From Hysterangium stoloniferum (lineage: Eukaryota > Basidiomycota > Agaricomycetes > Hysterangiales > Hysterangiaceae), in NCBI GenBank assembly GCA_015178975.1, contig WHVD01000058.1, positions 310,001 to 374,000 of the forward strand: DNA of 64,000 nucleotides. The letters are read 5' to 3'. A program made the position numbers and the translations under genes. Shown piece after piece: positions 54,173-64,000 of this stretch. Below the pieces are notes generated by a model that saw only the letters and a list, made by a program, of their open reading frames with translations, was not told the DNA's origin and did no database searches. Each line of letters starts with the position of its first letter. Position 1 is the first letter of the stretch.

Positions 54173-54967
54173 ATGTCTAACATCAATGCCTTACTTGCAA
54201 GTGTCCTGAAACTCTCAGGTAATTACCACAAATGGAAATTTTCACTGTCAATGGTTCTGCATCATTCTGGATCTTGGAGTGTTGTGAGTAGTGGAACAAA
54301 TCCACCTAAAGATGAGAGTAGCAAAGAGTATTTGGAATGGGAAAAGCATTTGGAAGATGGTTACACAGCAATTGGGCTTACAATCAAAACAAGTCAACAA
54401 TTGTATATTTGGGATTGTACTACTGGACCTGAGACATGGAAAGCACTCACAAAAATTTACCAGGCAAATAATCAGGCCAACCAGATCTCATTGAAATGGC
54501 AGCTGTATACATACTGTCACAATGTCGAAAAACCGGTGATGGAATATGTACATGGGATTCTGACTCTTGCTTCACAACTTCGAGCAATTGGAGTCAAATT
54601 ACATGAGGAGGATGTGCCAGATGTCCTTATCTATTGTTTGGCTCCAGAGTTTAGTGCAGTTGTGACCACTCTCATGCAGTGAGTAGGATTACTTACTGTC
54701 AAGGATATTTCCGCAGCATTGGTGGAAGAGGAGAGCCATTTGAAGGGCCGGAAGGACACTAATGATCAGTTTGTGATGAAAACAAAAACAGACTCACCAA
54801 TTGTGAAATGGCTGAGAAACTGCTATAGATGCAATGGCAAAGGTCATATTGTGCATTTTTGTCCTGTGCCAAAACTGGTCGATTCATCAATGAGTGGATC
54901 ACTTACTGAAAACCAGGAGGCTCTCACTGCAAGCACAGGGGAGAGTGTTTTTATATTGTGTGTCTAA
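54173..54967 (+). pseudogene. Copia-like gag (UBN2 type) with zinc knuckle
   Basis: One frame from MSNINALLASVLKLSG to 54967, broken by a TGA at 54680-54682. The order is typical of Copia gag: KLSGNYHKWKFSLSMVL, an Asp/Glu-rich segment, DCTTGPETWKALTKIYQAN, LKWQLYTY, VMEYVHGILTLASQLRAIG, EEDVPDVLIYCLAPEF. After the stop come LVEEESHLKG and knuckle CYRCNGKGHIVHFC (C-x2-C-x4-H-x4-C, about 54822-54863). Apart from the stop it could encode a complete capsid protein of 264 residues. With no pol downstream, mobilisation must depend on enzymes from another Copia element. Confidence 0.88.
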
Positions 54968-55399
54968 TGTTGTCATGTGGAATAGGAGTTATGAGAAGGG
55001 CTCCAAGGTCTGGCATTTCTTTTTCTGAGAGGTTGGGGGAATGTGTACTAGGAGCAAGGGATGCTCTGAGGTTCAATTCAACACCAAAAGTACCAGATGA
55101 TTTTTGCATCTAGTGGGCACAGAGGATTTTCAAGTTTCAGATGAATATTGTGTCTAGTGGGCACAGCAGATTTTTGTTTTCAATTTTCAGATGGATTTTG
55201 CATCAAGTGGGCACATTCTCAACAACATACAAAGTGGGCATGTTGGTTTTAGTTATATTATGTTGTAAGTCGTTGAGGAAACTCATGATTTACTAAATAT
55301 GCACTTTCATAGAATATGCTCAGCTAAGATGTACTTTACAGTAGCTTAGTCATACATACATAACTTTGTCTGTTTTCGTTATACTGTCAACATTTAACA

Positions 55400-55767
55400 G
55401 TTTTGTCCCATGCAACCCCCAATCAGGGTTCTGAGTTTGTATCTCAGTTGATTTAGATCCCTCAGAAAAGCTCTCAACAAGAGGTTACAGTATACTTCCA
55501 GATACACCCAAAAGGTGATAGACAAACTGAACATGTCAATCAAACCTGGGAACAATACCTCCATGTATATTGCAATTATCAACAGGACAATTGGAAATCC
55601 CTTCCTCCCCTAGCAGAATTTGCTTACAACAACACACCATCTCCCACTACTGGTGTCACCTTTCTTTGCCAATAAGGGTTACAACCCCAACCTCATAGTC
55701 CACCTGGAATGAAACCTTACCCTCAGCTTGTGCTCAAGAGTTTGTCACAGATCTCAATGAACTTCAC
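55400..55767 (+). pseudogene. Gypsy integrase core, continued
   Basis: Resumes the integrase broken at 53955, with NQGSEF-like sequence and [12 protein letters not shown] in shifted frames, then [30 protein letters not shown] and [10 protein letters not shown] frameshift lies within FFANK. It is interrupted at 55768 by a solo LTR. Confidence 0.85.
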
Positions 55768-56614
55768 TGTTAGGATCCTCACCCTTTTGGGCCTCCACAA
55801 CTTGGTCTTACCTTGGTAACCCTTCCAGGACCCTGACACCAGTTCCTCAGACTGTGGAGTCACCACTTCAGGACCCTGACACTTGGCTTATACTGGGATC
55901 CCCATCTTTCAACCCCTGCAACTTGTTTCTACCCTGGACACCTTTCCAGCACCTGACATCAGTGCCCTGGACTATGGGGCTACCACCTTGGCACCCCAAA
56001 ACTTGTTTTACTGTAGATTATCCCTCTAGTCATTCCATTCCATCTCTGTTCCAATGCTCTCCCTTCATCTGTTCTACATGTAAACACTATTTGCCACCTC
56101 ATTCCCTTTAGATTTTGTTACATCCCATTTAGTTTTAGTTTGATCCTTGCCCCCTTCCATGTTTCCCTTGACCTGTCACTACTTCCACTTCCTTGATTGG
56201 ACCTCTGACTCTCCATTATACCTTTGTATAAAGTTCCTACCATGTGTGCCACAGTTCTTTAGTTTGAAACTCAACTTAAATTACCCCTCTCTTGTGTTTA
56301 ATTCCCTCTACTATCCTCCTATTCTCTTGAAGATGTTGTCAGCCAGCCATGACTCTTACCCTCTTGAACTCTTAGCATTTTCACCCTCCAGTTGATTCAG
56401 CTGAGTGTTGTCTTTAGTCTCCATTGTACTATCCACTCTGTTTGAAATACTAGAGCACCCTAACAGTTCATGTGAGGGCACAACACATACTGTATGTACA
56501 TTGAAGCCAAGCTCCACTTTGCCTTAAAGAATCAGACCTCCTGATTAATACAATTTACCATTTTCAGACCTCTGAAATCACCCCCTTTTGTCCCCCTTTG
56601 CTTAGATCTTAACA
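55768..56614 (+). mobile_element. Solo LTR (family E), TSD TTCAC
   Basis: 847 bp, TGTTAGGATCCTCACCC...CTTAGATCTTAACA, flanked by perfect TTCAC (55763-55767 and 56615-56619). It contains several imperfect repeats of CCCTGACACCAGTKCC and CTTGGTYTTACC. Its 3' end matches 11231-11276. Confidence 0.93.
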
Positions 56615-56870
56615 TTCACCAAGAATTCCAGAAAGCAATAACATCTGCTCAGGAACAATACCAACATTCTGCAGACAGAAACTGGATCTTGCCACCCAAT
56701 TGCCAACCATGTTTTCATTAAAGCCCAATTCTTCCAGACAACCCAACCCTCTAAGAAACTTGCTGAAATGTACTTAGGACCTTTCAAGATTAAAGCACAA
56801 GCTGGTTCAGTATCTTTGTTGCCTCCTGAACCAATGAACACTTAGCCTTACTGTGTGAGCAAAGCTAGCA
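56615..56870 (+). pseudogene. Gypsy integrase C-terminal fragment
   Basis: Continues from 55767: QEFQKAITSAQEQYQHSA (the segment LHEELQTAIKSAQEQYQHS in Gypsy-A), WILPPN, then VFIKAQFFQTTQPSKKLAE and YLGPFKI in shifted frames. The chromodomain itself is missing. It is followed by the antisense gene copy and 3' LTR. Confidence 0.82.
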
Positions 56871-56945
56871 TCCCTGGCTCCAACCAGATTTCTGGTAACA
56901 CTCTATGTCCTGGTCCTGACAACTAGAGCATCTTGGGGTCATTTT

Positions 56946-57278
56946 TCAACTCATGGCAAGTTCTGAAGGCCTGGGTTTCCAGGCCCTTTCCCTTTCCCTT
57001 TTAGCCACAACCTGATTGGCCTCTGCCTGTGCTTCTGCTGCCTTCTTCACAGCCTCCTCCTCCTTTGTCTTTTGTTCTACCTCTTTTTCTTGCAGCCAGT
57101 GCTGCCTAGTCCCACTCCATCTGCTCACTCTTCTTCTTCTCTCTACTGCTGTTTCTTCTTTTTGCTCCCTGATTTGAGAAGCTGAGATTGGAATCTGAAC
57201 AACAGGTCCCATTGGAGTGGTGTTGACACTGGGGGCATTTGACAGTGCTGTGTGTTTGGGTGTGGGTCTTGGCACCAT
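56946..57278 (-). pseudogene. Antisense accessory gene, third copy (first exon only)
   Basis: 110 codons from MVPRPTPKHTAL, matching the start of the Gypsy-A gene (MGPKPTPRRLML), followed by a charged coiled coil (VEQKTKEEEAVKKAAEAQAE, KRERERAW). It lies antisense to the plus-strand pol fragment, between integrase remains and the 3' LTR, as in Gypsy-A and Gypsy-B. No acidic exon or cysteine cluster follows, so the gene is truncated at its 3' side. Confidence 0.7.
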
Positions 57279-57320
57279 GAGGAATTTTTGTATATGAAAT
57301 ATTCAAAATTTCTCAGAGGT

Positions 57321-57378
57321 TCTTTATAGGCTCCTCACATTTTGAACAATACCTCCAGGTCATATGACATTTTGACAC
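57321..57378 (-). promoter_or_regulatory. Promoter of the third antisense gene copy
   Basis: On the minus strand GTGTCAAAATGTCATATGAC (57378-57359) and TATA box CCTATAAAGAA (about 57331-57321) precede the ATG at 57278 by about 45 nt. This mirrors the promoters at 21447 and 36170. Confidence 0.6.
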
Positions 57379-57435
57379 ATACATGTAACTAACAGATTTT
57401 ATCATGATCTAGGGCCTCCTTGGGAAATAAGCCTT

Positions 57436-57448
57436 AAAGGGGAGGTAC
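57436..57448 (+). other. Polypurine tract before 3' LTR
   Basis: AAAGGGGAGGTAC directly precedes the LTR start at 57449, which confirms that the LTR is the 3' LTR of the plus-strand Gypsy fragment. Confidence 0.8.
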
Positions 57449-58090
57449 TGTTAGGGATCAGGATTCCTGCTGGGCCCTGGATCCTATCTTCATAGCATTT
57501 CTCTCTGTTGTCAAGGATGATTCAGCACCCAGACTCCATTCAGATATCCCATGCTCTCTAGACCCTTGAAGATCTCATATTTTGATCTGCCTTTGAGTCT
57601 GTACTATAGGTCATACTTTATTCATTTACTTATTTTCTCCCCTGGACTTGTTCCATTCCATATCGATTCTCTTCCTAGTATGGTCTACCCTGCATTGTTT
57701 CCTGTTTGCCCTTTTTGTCTTTTGTTTTCCTGGATTACTAGTATAATTATCACTAGGTCTATACATATAGTATAGGATTTGTTGTACTTACAATCTGATC
57801 AGAATCTCAACTTAGCATCAACTTAGCACCTACTTAGTCCACCATTGTCACTAATAACTACTTGTTCTCAACTTGCACCAGCATATATTCAGACTCAGTT
57901 CTCCTGACTTTGACTCATTGCATATTCTTAGACTCCCTGGGATACTCATACCCATCTTCCTGAAAGTAGGACTGATGATCATCTGAGGGTGCAGAACATT
58001 AGCTGAAACCAAGTCCTACCTACCCTCAGAACCCCTGCAGGTTTTCCCCAGGACATCAGTCCCATCTGTCCATAATCCCTGAGCTTAACA
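57449..58090 (+). repeat. 3' LTR of the plus-strand Gypsy element
   Basis: 642 bp, TGTTAGGGATCAGGATTCC...GAGCTTAACA, with TATA-like CTATACATATAG and ACAATCTGATCAGAATCTC about 30 nt downstream, then a U5 block (CATTAGCTGAAACCAAGTCC). The 5' partner LTR is not in the window. Confidence 0.85.
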
Positions 58091-58186
58091 TATAGTAAGT
58101 CCATTGGGCCCATGAGAAAACCTAAATACTCAATGCAATCAACATCAAAAGAACACTTATCTCCATGGACAAAAAGACTGTGATTT
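58091..58186 (-). pseudogene. Gypsy RT fragment
   Basis: Minus-strand reading FVHGDKCSFDVDCIEYLGFL then MGPMDLL matches the RT segment NGKKCTFDTDSVEYLGFIMG of Gypsy-A. It was the target into which the 57449-58090 LTR element inserted. The frame runs on the right straight into the minisatellite. Confidence 0.85.
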
Positions 58187-58190
58187 GCAT

Positions 58191-58380
58191 AGATTTGTGT
58201 AGATTTGTGTAGATTTGTGTAGATTTGTGTAGATTTGTGTAGATTTGTGTAGATTTGTGTAGATTTGTGTAGATTTGTGTAGATTTGTGTAGATTTGTGT
58301 AGATTTGTGTAGATTTGTGTAGATTTGTGTAGATTTGTGTAGATTTGTGTAGATTTGTGTAGATTTGTGTAGATTTGTAT
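58191..58380. repeat. 10-bp minisatellite, 19 copies
   Basis: AGATTTGTGT repeated 19 times; the last unit is AGATTTGTAT, followed by degenerate units (AGATTCTCTG, AGATTTGCAT) to about 58428. Since three units make 30 bp, all three frames of a strand cycle through the same decapeptide (TQIYTNLHKS on the minus strand). It sits directly against a decayed RT fragment. Confidence 0.97.
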
Positions 58381-58428
58381 AGATTCTCTGAAATTCACAT
58401 AGATTCTCTGAGATTTGCATAGATTTGT

Positions 58429-58718
58429 ACTGAATCTGTATGAATTGGGGAAATCTGGTTCTGGGTTTCTTGTCTTGAAAAACCCTTATGAAACTAACAT
58501 GAACTGTTAATTTCTTCAAGATTTCACAAACAAATCTTTGATTTTCCATTTGTGACCAAGGAAAAATTTGTTGAAATATATGATTATTCAATGATTTCAC
58601 ACATAATTTAATTCTAAATTCCATTATGGTTTTGCCCTTGATAAAGCTTTTAAGAAAAGTTTGTCTTGGCACAAGATTCTTTCAGGCAGAAATCACAGCT
58701 TTCAATCAATTCCCTGAG
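58429..58718. other. AT-rich DNA, no gene seen
   Basis: Between the minisatellite and an LTR. The minus frame here is not recognisable as RT or any other family. Confidence 0.4.
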
Positions 58719-59324
58719 TGTTACGACCGTGTCGTAACCCATGTCGCAACCCGATGGTCTCCAAGAATACTACAGTCTATCGATGTTCCAAGTTATTGAT
58801 CAAGTCATCATTTCAGCAACCTTCAGAATACCGACACTGACGTATACCTTCATGGCAATCAAACCTCATTTACGCCCCTGTCAAAATATACTCGTACCAT
58901 CTGGTTATGCTTTGATACGTCCCCTTTCATTATGATGATCCGTTTTACTCTATGTTTCACATCTGCCCATATATACCTGTAGCCCGTGGACTATTCCCTT
59001 TTCTCGTAATTCCGCTCTTGGCTAAATCTCGGCTTCCGATCTTATCGTAACCTTCCGGTTCCTAGTCAAGCTTATTTGTCAATGCCGTTTTCTGCTCTTC
59101 CCTTAGTTAGTAGTTTCTAGACGCCGATAACTCATATATAAACCCACTGTAAATGTAGTTATTAGACAATCAGAATATCGACTTAGAATATCGACTTAGA
59201 TCAACTTAGATACCCTCTAATTTCCGACTCCATTATCTATTCACGACCACCACATTCCGACTCCATCCAATTTACGATTCAACCTACATTTACGACTTCA
59301 ACCTCTAATCTCCGACTCTCAGTC
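58719..59324 (+). mobile_element. Gypsy-B-family LTR, U5 end replaced by Copia
   Basis: Starts TGTTACGACCGTGTCGTAAC, with a short duplication of ATGTCGCAACCC at the start. It follows the family through the TATA segment and CAATCAGAATATCGAC. The homology ends near 59324, where the Copia LTR begins, so the Copia element inserted here or the LTR was already truncated. Confidence 0.8.
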
Positions 59325-59581
59325 TGTTATGAACTGTGTCTTACGCATGCCCTGAATAAACACGAGGATAAACACGATGTCACAAACAACAATAACACTT
59401 TGACCACGAACCGTAAATATTTCTTTTTGTCCGTTTCCTATTGTTACAATCCCATTGTCCTACCGTCTCTTTTGTGCCATGGGATTCATTGTTCGCATCC
59501 ACATAAATATGAGCACTACCAATGTATGTTCCTCAGTCGATTTACAATCTTTGTGTCGACTGAGGTACAATATTTGTAATA
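59325..59581 (+). repeat. Copia 5' LTR
   Basis: About 257 bp, TGTTATGAACTGTGTC...TTTGTAATA. The right edge is set by the primer site. Its last bases are TAATA where TAACA would be expected, a possible C-to-T change. It contains an inverted repeat CCTCAGTCGA...TCGACTGAGG near 59530-59565. Confidence 0.8.
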
Positions 59582-59594
59582 GGTTATGGGCCCC
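59582..59594 (+). other. Copia primer-binding site (internal tRNA-iMet)
   Basis: GGTTATGGGCCCC, identical to the site at 54115-54127, complementary to the anticodon region of initiator tRNA-Met. Confidence 0.78.
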
Positions 59595-59834
59595 GACCCA
59601 CGTTGCTGAACCGAACCAAACTTTTGATTATTCGAACCGAACTCCTGAACCCCGAACCGACACTGACCCCAACTCAGTTACAATCAATTAGCTGACCCCG
59701 AACCCGAACCCGAATCGAACCTGACCCGAACCACATTTGCCGCCACACCTAGTGAAAAGTAGTGTGTTGCACCGATCGTCAAACCGAAATAACAATCGAC
59801 ACCGAACTAAAGTTTTTTTTCTAAACAATTTATC

Positions 59835-62800
59835 ATGACCACACAACCGGCACTCTTCCAACTTTCCGCTGATGAACGCTTTGACGGAACGCGGTGGTAT
59901 TCTTGGAAGGAAATGATACTCTCTGCTGCGAATGCTCGCGGCGTGCATGGATACCTCACTGGATCTATCGCGAAACCATCATCCTCGCCGACCGCACCAG
60001 TTCCAACTACGACAAGCTACTGGGGATCAATGACACTGACACCAGACGAATGGGCGCAGCGTGATGCATATGCGAAGAGTATAATAGCACTAAATATCAA
60101 GAACCCTCTTGGTTTCGGGATTAAATCAACCCAGACGGCCGCAGCGGCATGGCAGGCACTCACTACAATCTATGATGCCGTCTCTGATATTGGTCGTTTG
60201 AATGCCGAGAATGCATTACATTGGATACGACATATTGATGGAGCGGATTTACATGCACACTTCGCCGCCCTCTGAGAAGCTTGGGAAAAGGCAACTGGGC
60301 AAGGCAGCAACATCGATGACCCTGAATTCCGCACAATTATTCTCCGCTCAATGCCGAGTGAATGGTCAATTTATGTTAGTACATTATACGAGCAAAAGAC
60401 GTCTGCAGATGTTATTGCCAGACTCACCATGCATGATGCAACATTGGCGCGCCACAGAAAAACGTCACCCCAAACAGCTCAGGCCCTTGCCACTAAAACA
60501 CGAAGTTCACTGGTTTGCTCAAACCCGGTATGCAAAAAGGTTGGGCATACAATCGACAGATGCTTCAAGCCAGGAGGGGGAATGGAGGGCCAGTACCCGG
60601 CTTGGTGGAAAAGAAAGGGCAACGCCACTAGTGGAGACAATGTGACTGAGTCGTCTACGCCAAAACCATCTACGGCCAATATCGCAATTGTACCCACAAG
60701 CTCAGTCACCGATGCCAATCAAGATAGAAGTTTTTACGCCCTCGTGACACAGTCGCAACCTACGATAGCACACAAACCCCACGTCATCACTTATGCAGAC
60801 TCAGCTGCCAGCAACCACTGCTTCGTCAATATCAATGATTTCTTTACATACGAATCATTCAACGGGAAGAGCGGTACAACTGCTACAACAGGAGGCACCT
60901 TCAATATATGTGGGACCGGCACTGTGAGGAAGGGAGTCATATTCAACGGAAAAAGAGTCGACATTGCTTTCGAAAAGGCACTACATACCCCGGACCTGTC
61001 CCATAATCTAATATCCATAGGCCGTCTCGATAAGGTGGGTTGTTTTTCCATCTTCGGAGGGGGAAGCGTTACTTTCCTTGATAAAAACAACCAGCCATTT
61101 ATGTATGGGCGGGGTGTGGGGACCATGTACGAAATCGACCTGTATCCTGTGGCCGGCATAACACCCACCATGCAAAATACTAATGTACCAGTTAGTGAAG
61201 TCAACAACGCATTAAAGGCAAAAAATGTTGTTACGATATATGCAACGCAATCACATATCAAGCCCACCGATATCGATACTTGGCACCGCCGACTGGGGCA
61301 TATTGCTTACCAGACTATTGAGCAGATGGATAAGGATAAAGTCGTCAATGGATTAAACATTACCACAACAAACCCAAGACCCGGCACATGCGAAAACTGC
61401 ATCATGGGGAAGCACACGCGACGGCCCTTTTTATCCAATGACCAATGTGAAAAGGGGATTGGAGAATGAATTTACGTCGACTTGTGGGGACCATCACATG
61501 TGGAATCAATTGGTGGCAAACTATACATGATGCCGATTGTTGATGGATTCTCAGGTTACATGGAGGGATACTTCCTGGCAGACAAGCGGGCTGAAACTAC
61601 CCTAGAAGCCATGAAACGCAATCTTGCTTTAACGGAGAGACAAACAGGGCAAAAGGTCCGTTGTATACGTACTGATGGAGGGGGAGAGTTTTGCAATGCG
61701 ATTTGGGACAATTTCCTTGCAGAGCAGGGAATTGTACATGAAACCACTACAGCACACTCATCAGAATCTAATGGGGTAGTCGAACGAGCACATCGCACAA
61801 TCATTGAACGAGTACCTGTCTTATTACACGAATCAAACTTACCTCCATCTATGTGGAGTGAGGTTGCGTCCACTGTTATCTACCTAAAGAATCTTGTCCC
61901 ATTGGCCAGAAACACGCATGTAACACCATTTGAACTATGGCATGACCTAAAACCCAATGTCTCCCATCTCCGACCATTTGGTTGCATCGCGTATGCCAAG
62001 ATTCCAACTGAGGCTGGAAATGGCCTTAGCAAACTGGAACCCCACTCAATTAAATGCCTTCTAGTCGGATATTTTGGACGAGATGCCTACCGACTATATG
62101 ACACTGAAATGCGGCGGATCATCCGCTCAAGGGATGTTATCTTCGAGGAGGGACTCAGTCAGAAGACAATACCACTGTTATCACAGGAAGATATAAGTGA
62201 GTTTCCCACACCACTGATGGCAGAAAACGCCACAACTACCATCCCCGACGAGAATGCATCTAACTCCAATGGAAACGTCCCTTCACTGGTGGCCCCAGAA
62301 CCTGCCTTACCTCGTCGGTCTATGCGCCATCATGTGCCAACACGAGCAATACTTGAGTCGAAAGAGTCAGAACAAATGGAGCATGCAGCGAGGGAGGCAG
62401 GTGAGGATTGGGCGATGAATACTGGATCGTCGGCCAATATCAACAGTGTTAGAATCTTCGCCACTACCACAGACGAGCTTCCAGACCCAAGCAACTACTG
62501 GCTTCCCAACTCATATGCTGAAGCAATGACACGTCCCGATATCTGGGCCAGTCCAATCGCCAAAGAACTGGATATGATGAAGGAACGTGACGTATGGGAG
62601 GTTATTGAACCCCCAGCTGACGTTTGTTTGATGAAAACCCGATGGACATTTGCTAACAAGTATAACGCAGATGGAAATCTAGTAGCACGCAAGGCCCGCC
62701 TGGTGGCAAAAGGCTTCACTCAAATTCCTGGCGTCGACTTCTTCGAGACATATGCATCAGTTGTCCGCTATGAATCCCTTCGCATGAATCTTGCAATCGC

Positions 62801-64000
62801 TGCTGCCCGAGACATGGAAGCATGGCAGATAGACTATGTCACTGCGTATCTCAATTCACACCCACAAACGATCACATATATCGAGCTCCCAGATGGTGCA
62901 AAAGTTGAGGGTAAAGTGGGGCGTCTTAACAAAACTTTATATGGGACAATGGACGGTGCATACAATTGGGCTGAGGCATTGAATACAGAAATGGGTGAAT
63001 TAGGATACTACAGATCTATGGCAGACCCAGCAGTACGATCGCGACATGCAAATGGCAACATCACGATAACAAGCACCTACACAGATGACACAACCGGAGT
63101 CTCATCCTCCAAAGAGGAGGCTGAGCGTGCAAAAGAGGAACTAGGATGGACCTACAAAACAAAGGACTTGGGAGACACCAATTTGGTCTTGGGAATACGC
63201 ATTGACAGGGATAGAATGATGGGAACTATTAGCATCTCACAACGGGCATATCTGGAGCGAATTCTTGACAGATTCGGAATGGCCAATTGTAACCCACGGG
63301 GAACACCACTACCTCCAGGCGTCGTACTCACGCAGGATATGGGACCAAAAACACAAGAAGATCGTTCGTTTATGGCCAATAAACCTTACCGGGAACTACT
63401 GGGGTCTATTATGTATGCTCAGATAGCAACACGACCAGATTTATCTTACAGTATATCTACACTCAGCAAATATGCATCCAACCCAGGCCCTGCTCACTGG
63501 AATGCCCTCACGCATGTACTACGGTATATAAAAGGTACCCTCGAATACAAAATAACATATGGTGGAAAACACAGAGACCTCAAACCAATAGGTTACGTAG
63601 ATGCCGATTACGGTGGGGACCTTGACAACCGGCGCTCATGCTCAGGACATGTTTTCATTCAGGCAGGTGGCCCAATGGCATGGGGAACTCAGTATCAACC
63701 AACTGTTGCCCTTTCAACTACAGAGGCCGAATACATGGCGCTTACCAGGGCAATGAAACAAATTTTATGGATGTATTCAGCAATGGAAGAAGTAGGGTAT
63801 CCACAGCCACCACCTGCACTCTTGTGGAATGATAATGCAGGCGCAGTATCCCTAACGAAAAATGCTAAACATAACAACCGCATTAAGCATATTGACATAC
63901 GGTACCACTACATTCACGAGCGAGTTAGTGATGGCGACATCCAAGTCAAACACGTCGCATCCATTGACAACCTTGCAGATATGTTCACCAAACCACTTCC
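59835..64000 (+). pseudogene. Copia gag-pol, two TGA codons, otherwise open
   Basis: Single frame, partial at the right edge. Gag: FDGTRWYSWKEMI, AAAAWQALTTIYD, and a C-x4-C-x4-H-x4-C knuckle (CSNPVCKKVGHTIDRC). Protease: YADSAASNHCFVN. GAG-pre-integrase: WHRRLGHIAYQTIEQMD then CENCIMGKHTRRPF. Integrase D, D, E: YVDLWGP, IRTDGGGEF and SNGVVERAHRT. RT (about 62480-63230): MKTRWTFANKYNADGN, RLVAKGFTQIPGVDFFETYA, ITYIELPDGA, LYGTMDGAYNWAEALN, and the active site TYTDDTTG where Copia normally has YVDD. RNase H: GYVDADYGGD, VALSTTEAEYMAL, and WNDNAGAVSL near the end. Stops are TGA at 60273-60275 (L-stop-EAWEKA) and 61467-61469 (GE-stop-IYVDLWG), both where Arg is expected. From 61470 I translated by eye to 64000 with no stop. 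Confidence 0.95.

Larger units (their letters stand above)
53956..55399 (+). mobile_element. Gag-only Copia-like element (TR-GAG type)
   Basis: 1444 bp with 159-bp LTRs (53956-54114 and 55241-55399), TGTTGG...AACA, about 11 differences between them by eye. A primer site GGTTATGGGCCCC follows the first LTR. Gag is present but there is no protease, integrase or RT. The segment before the 3' LTR has three copies of a CATCTAGTGGGCACA-like motif. The flanks GTGTA and GTTTT can be reconciled as a decayed target duplication of GTGTT. It interrupts Gypsy integrase at VFSKHG. Confidence 0.9.
59325..64000 (+). mobile_element. Copia element, continues beyond the window
   Basis: 5' LTR (59325-59581), tRNA-iMet-type primer site (59582-59594), a leader rich in CGAACCC, and a single gag-pol frame from 59835 to the window end. 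The 3' LTR lies outside. Gag-pol has only two nonsense codons and no frameshift, so it is the youngest-looking retroelement in the window. Confidence 0.95.

Noticed and set aside
58191..58380. CRISPR-like array
   Set aside because: Units are contiguous with no unique spacers, and the genome is eukaryotic; the same applies to 1-352.
58157..58672. A minus-strand protein of TQIYTNLHKS repeats
   Set aside because: It is the translation of a 10-bp DNA repeat joined to random AT-rich sequence and an RT scrap.

Overview
The window looks like a repeat-rich piece of a basidiomycete genome, most likely an Agaricomycete. The four intact host genes have short introns (about 50-65 nt, GT...AG). Two of them encode a fatty-acid elongase with six introns and an AIF-like flavoprotein. 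A duplicated gene belongs to what I take to be an Agaricomycete-expanded family with an E-x-K motif. The transposon mix (chromodomain Ty3/Gypsy, Ty1/Copia, Tc1/mariner) also fits a fungus. No prokaryotic features, rRNA, tRNA or CRISPR array were seen.

Layout: 1-5.2 kb holds a minisatellite, LTR debris and a broken APH-kinase-like gene. 5.28-8.74 kb is a gene island (ELO elongase, then AIF-like oxidoreductase). 10.2-11.3 kb has nested LTRs. 11.6-14.7 kb is a direct duplication carrying two copies of the E-x-K gene. 14.77-15.54 kb is an odd element with outward-facing poly(A) at both ends and a 17-bp target duplication. 15.8-19.5 kb holds a palindromic MITE, a decayed Copia pol and a Tc1 relic. 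19.5-31.9 kb is Gypsy-A (minus strand), carrying several nested insertions. 31.9-34.2 kb is LTR-in-LTR nesting. 35.3-43.8 kb is full-length Gypsy-B (minus strand, target duplication TACGA), itself inside a solo LTR (target duplication CATAA). 44.8-49.4 kb is a second host island with an R3HCC1-type RNA-binding protein gene. 49.8-58.2 kb is a patchwork of Gypsy fragments containing a Tc1 element with an intact transposase and a gag-only Copia element. From 59.3 kb to the end is a Copia element whose pol stays open to the window edge.

The most interesting signals lie in the Gypsy elements. (1) Three copies carry, between pol and the 3' LTR and on the opposite strand, an accessory gene with its own TATA box and a shared upstream motif. 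It encodes a charged coiled coil and, in two copies, a Zn2Cys6-spaced cysteine cluster. (2) In both families an 11-nt motif about 30 nt downstream of the LTR TATA box is complementary to the primer-binding site, and the two sites covary between families. This is the signature of Tf1/sushi-type self-priming. (3) Most nonsense codons in the elements are TGA where CGA is expected or present in a relative, which suggests decay by methyl-CpG deamination. Gene models were assembled by hand from the sequence and the splice sites are predictions.
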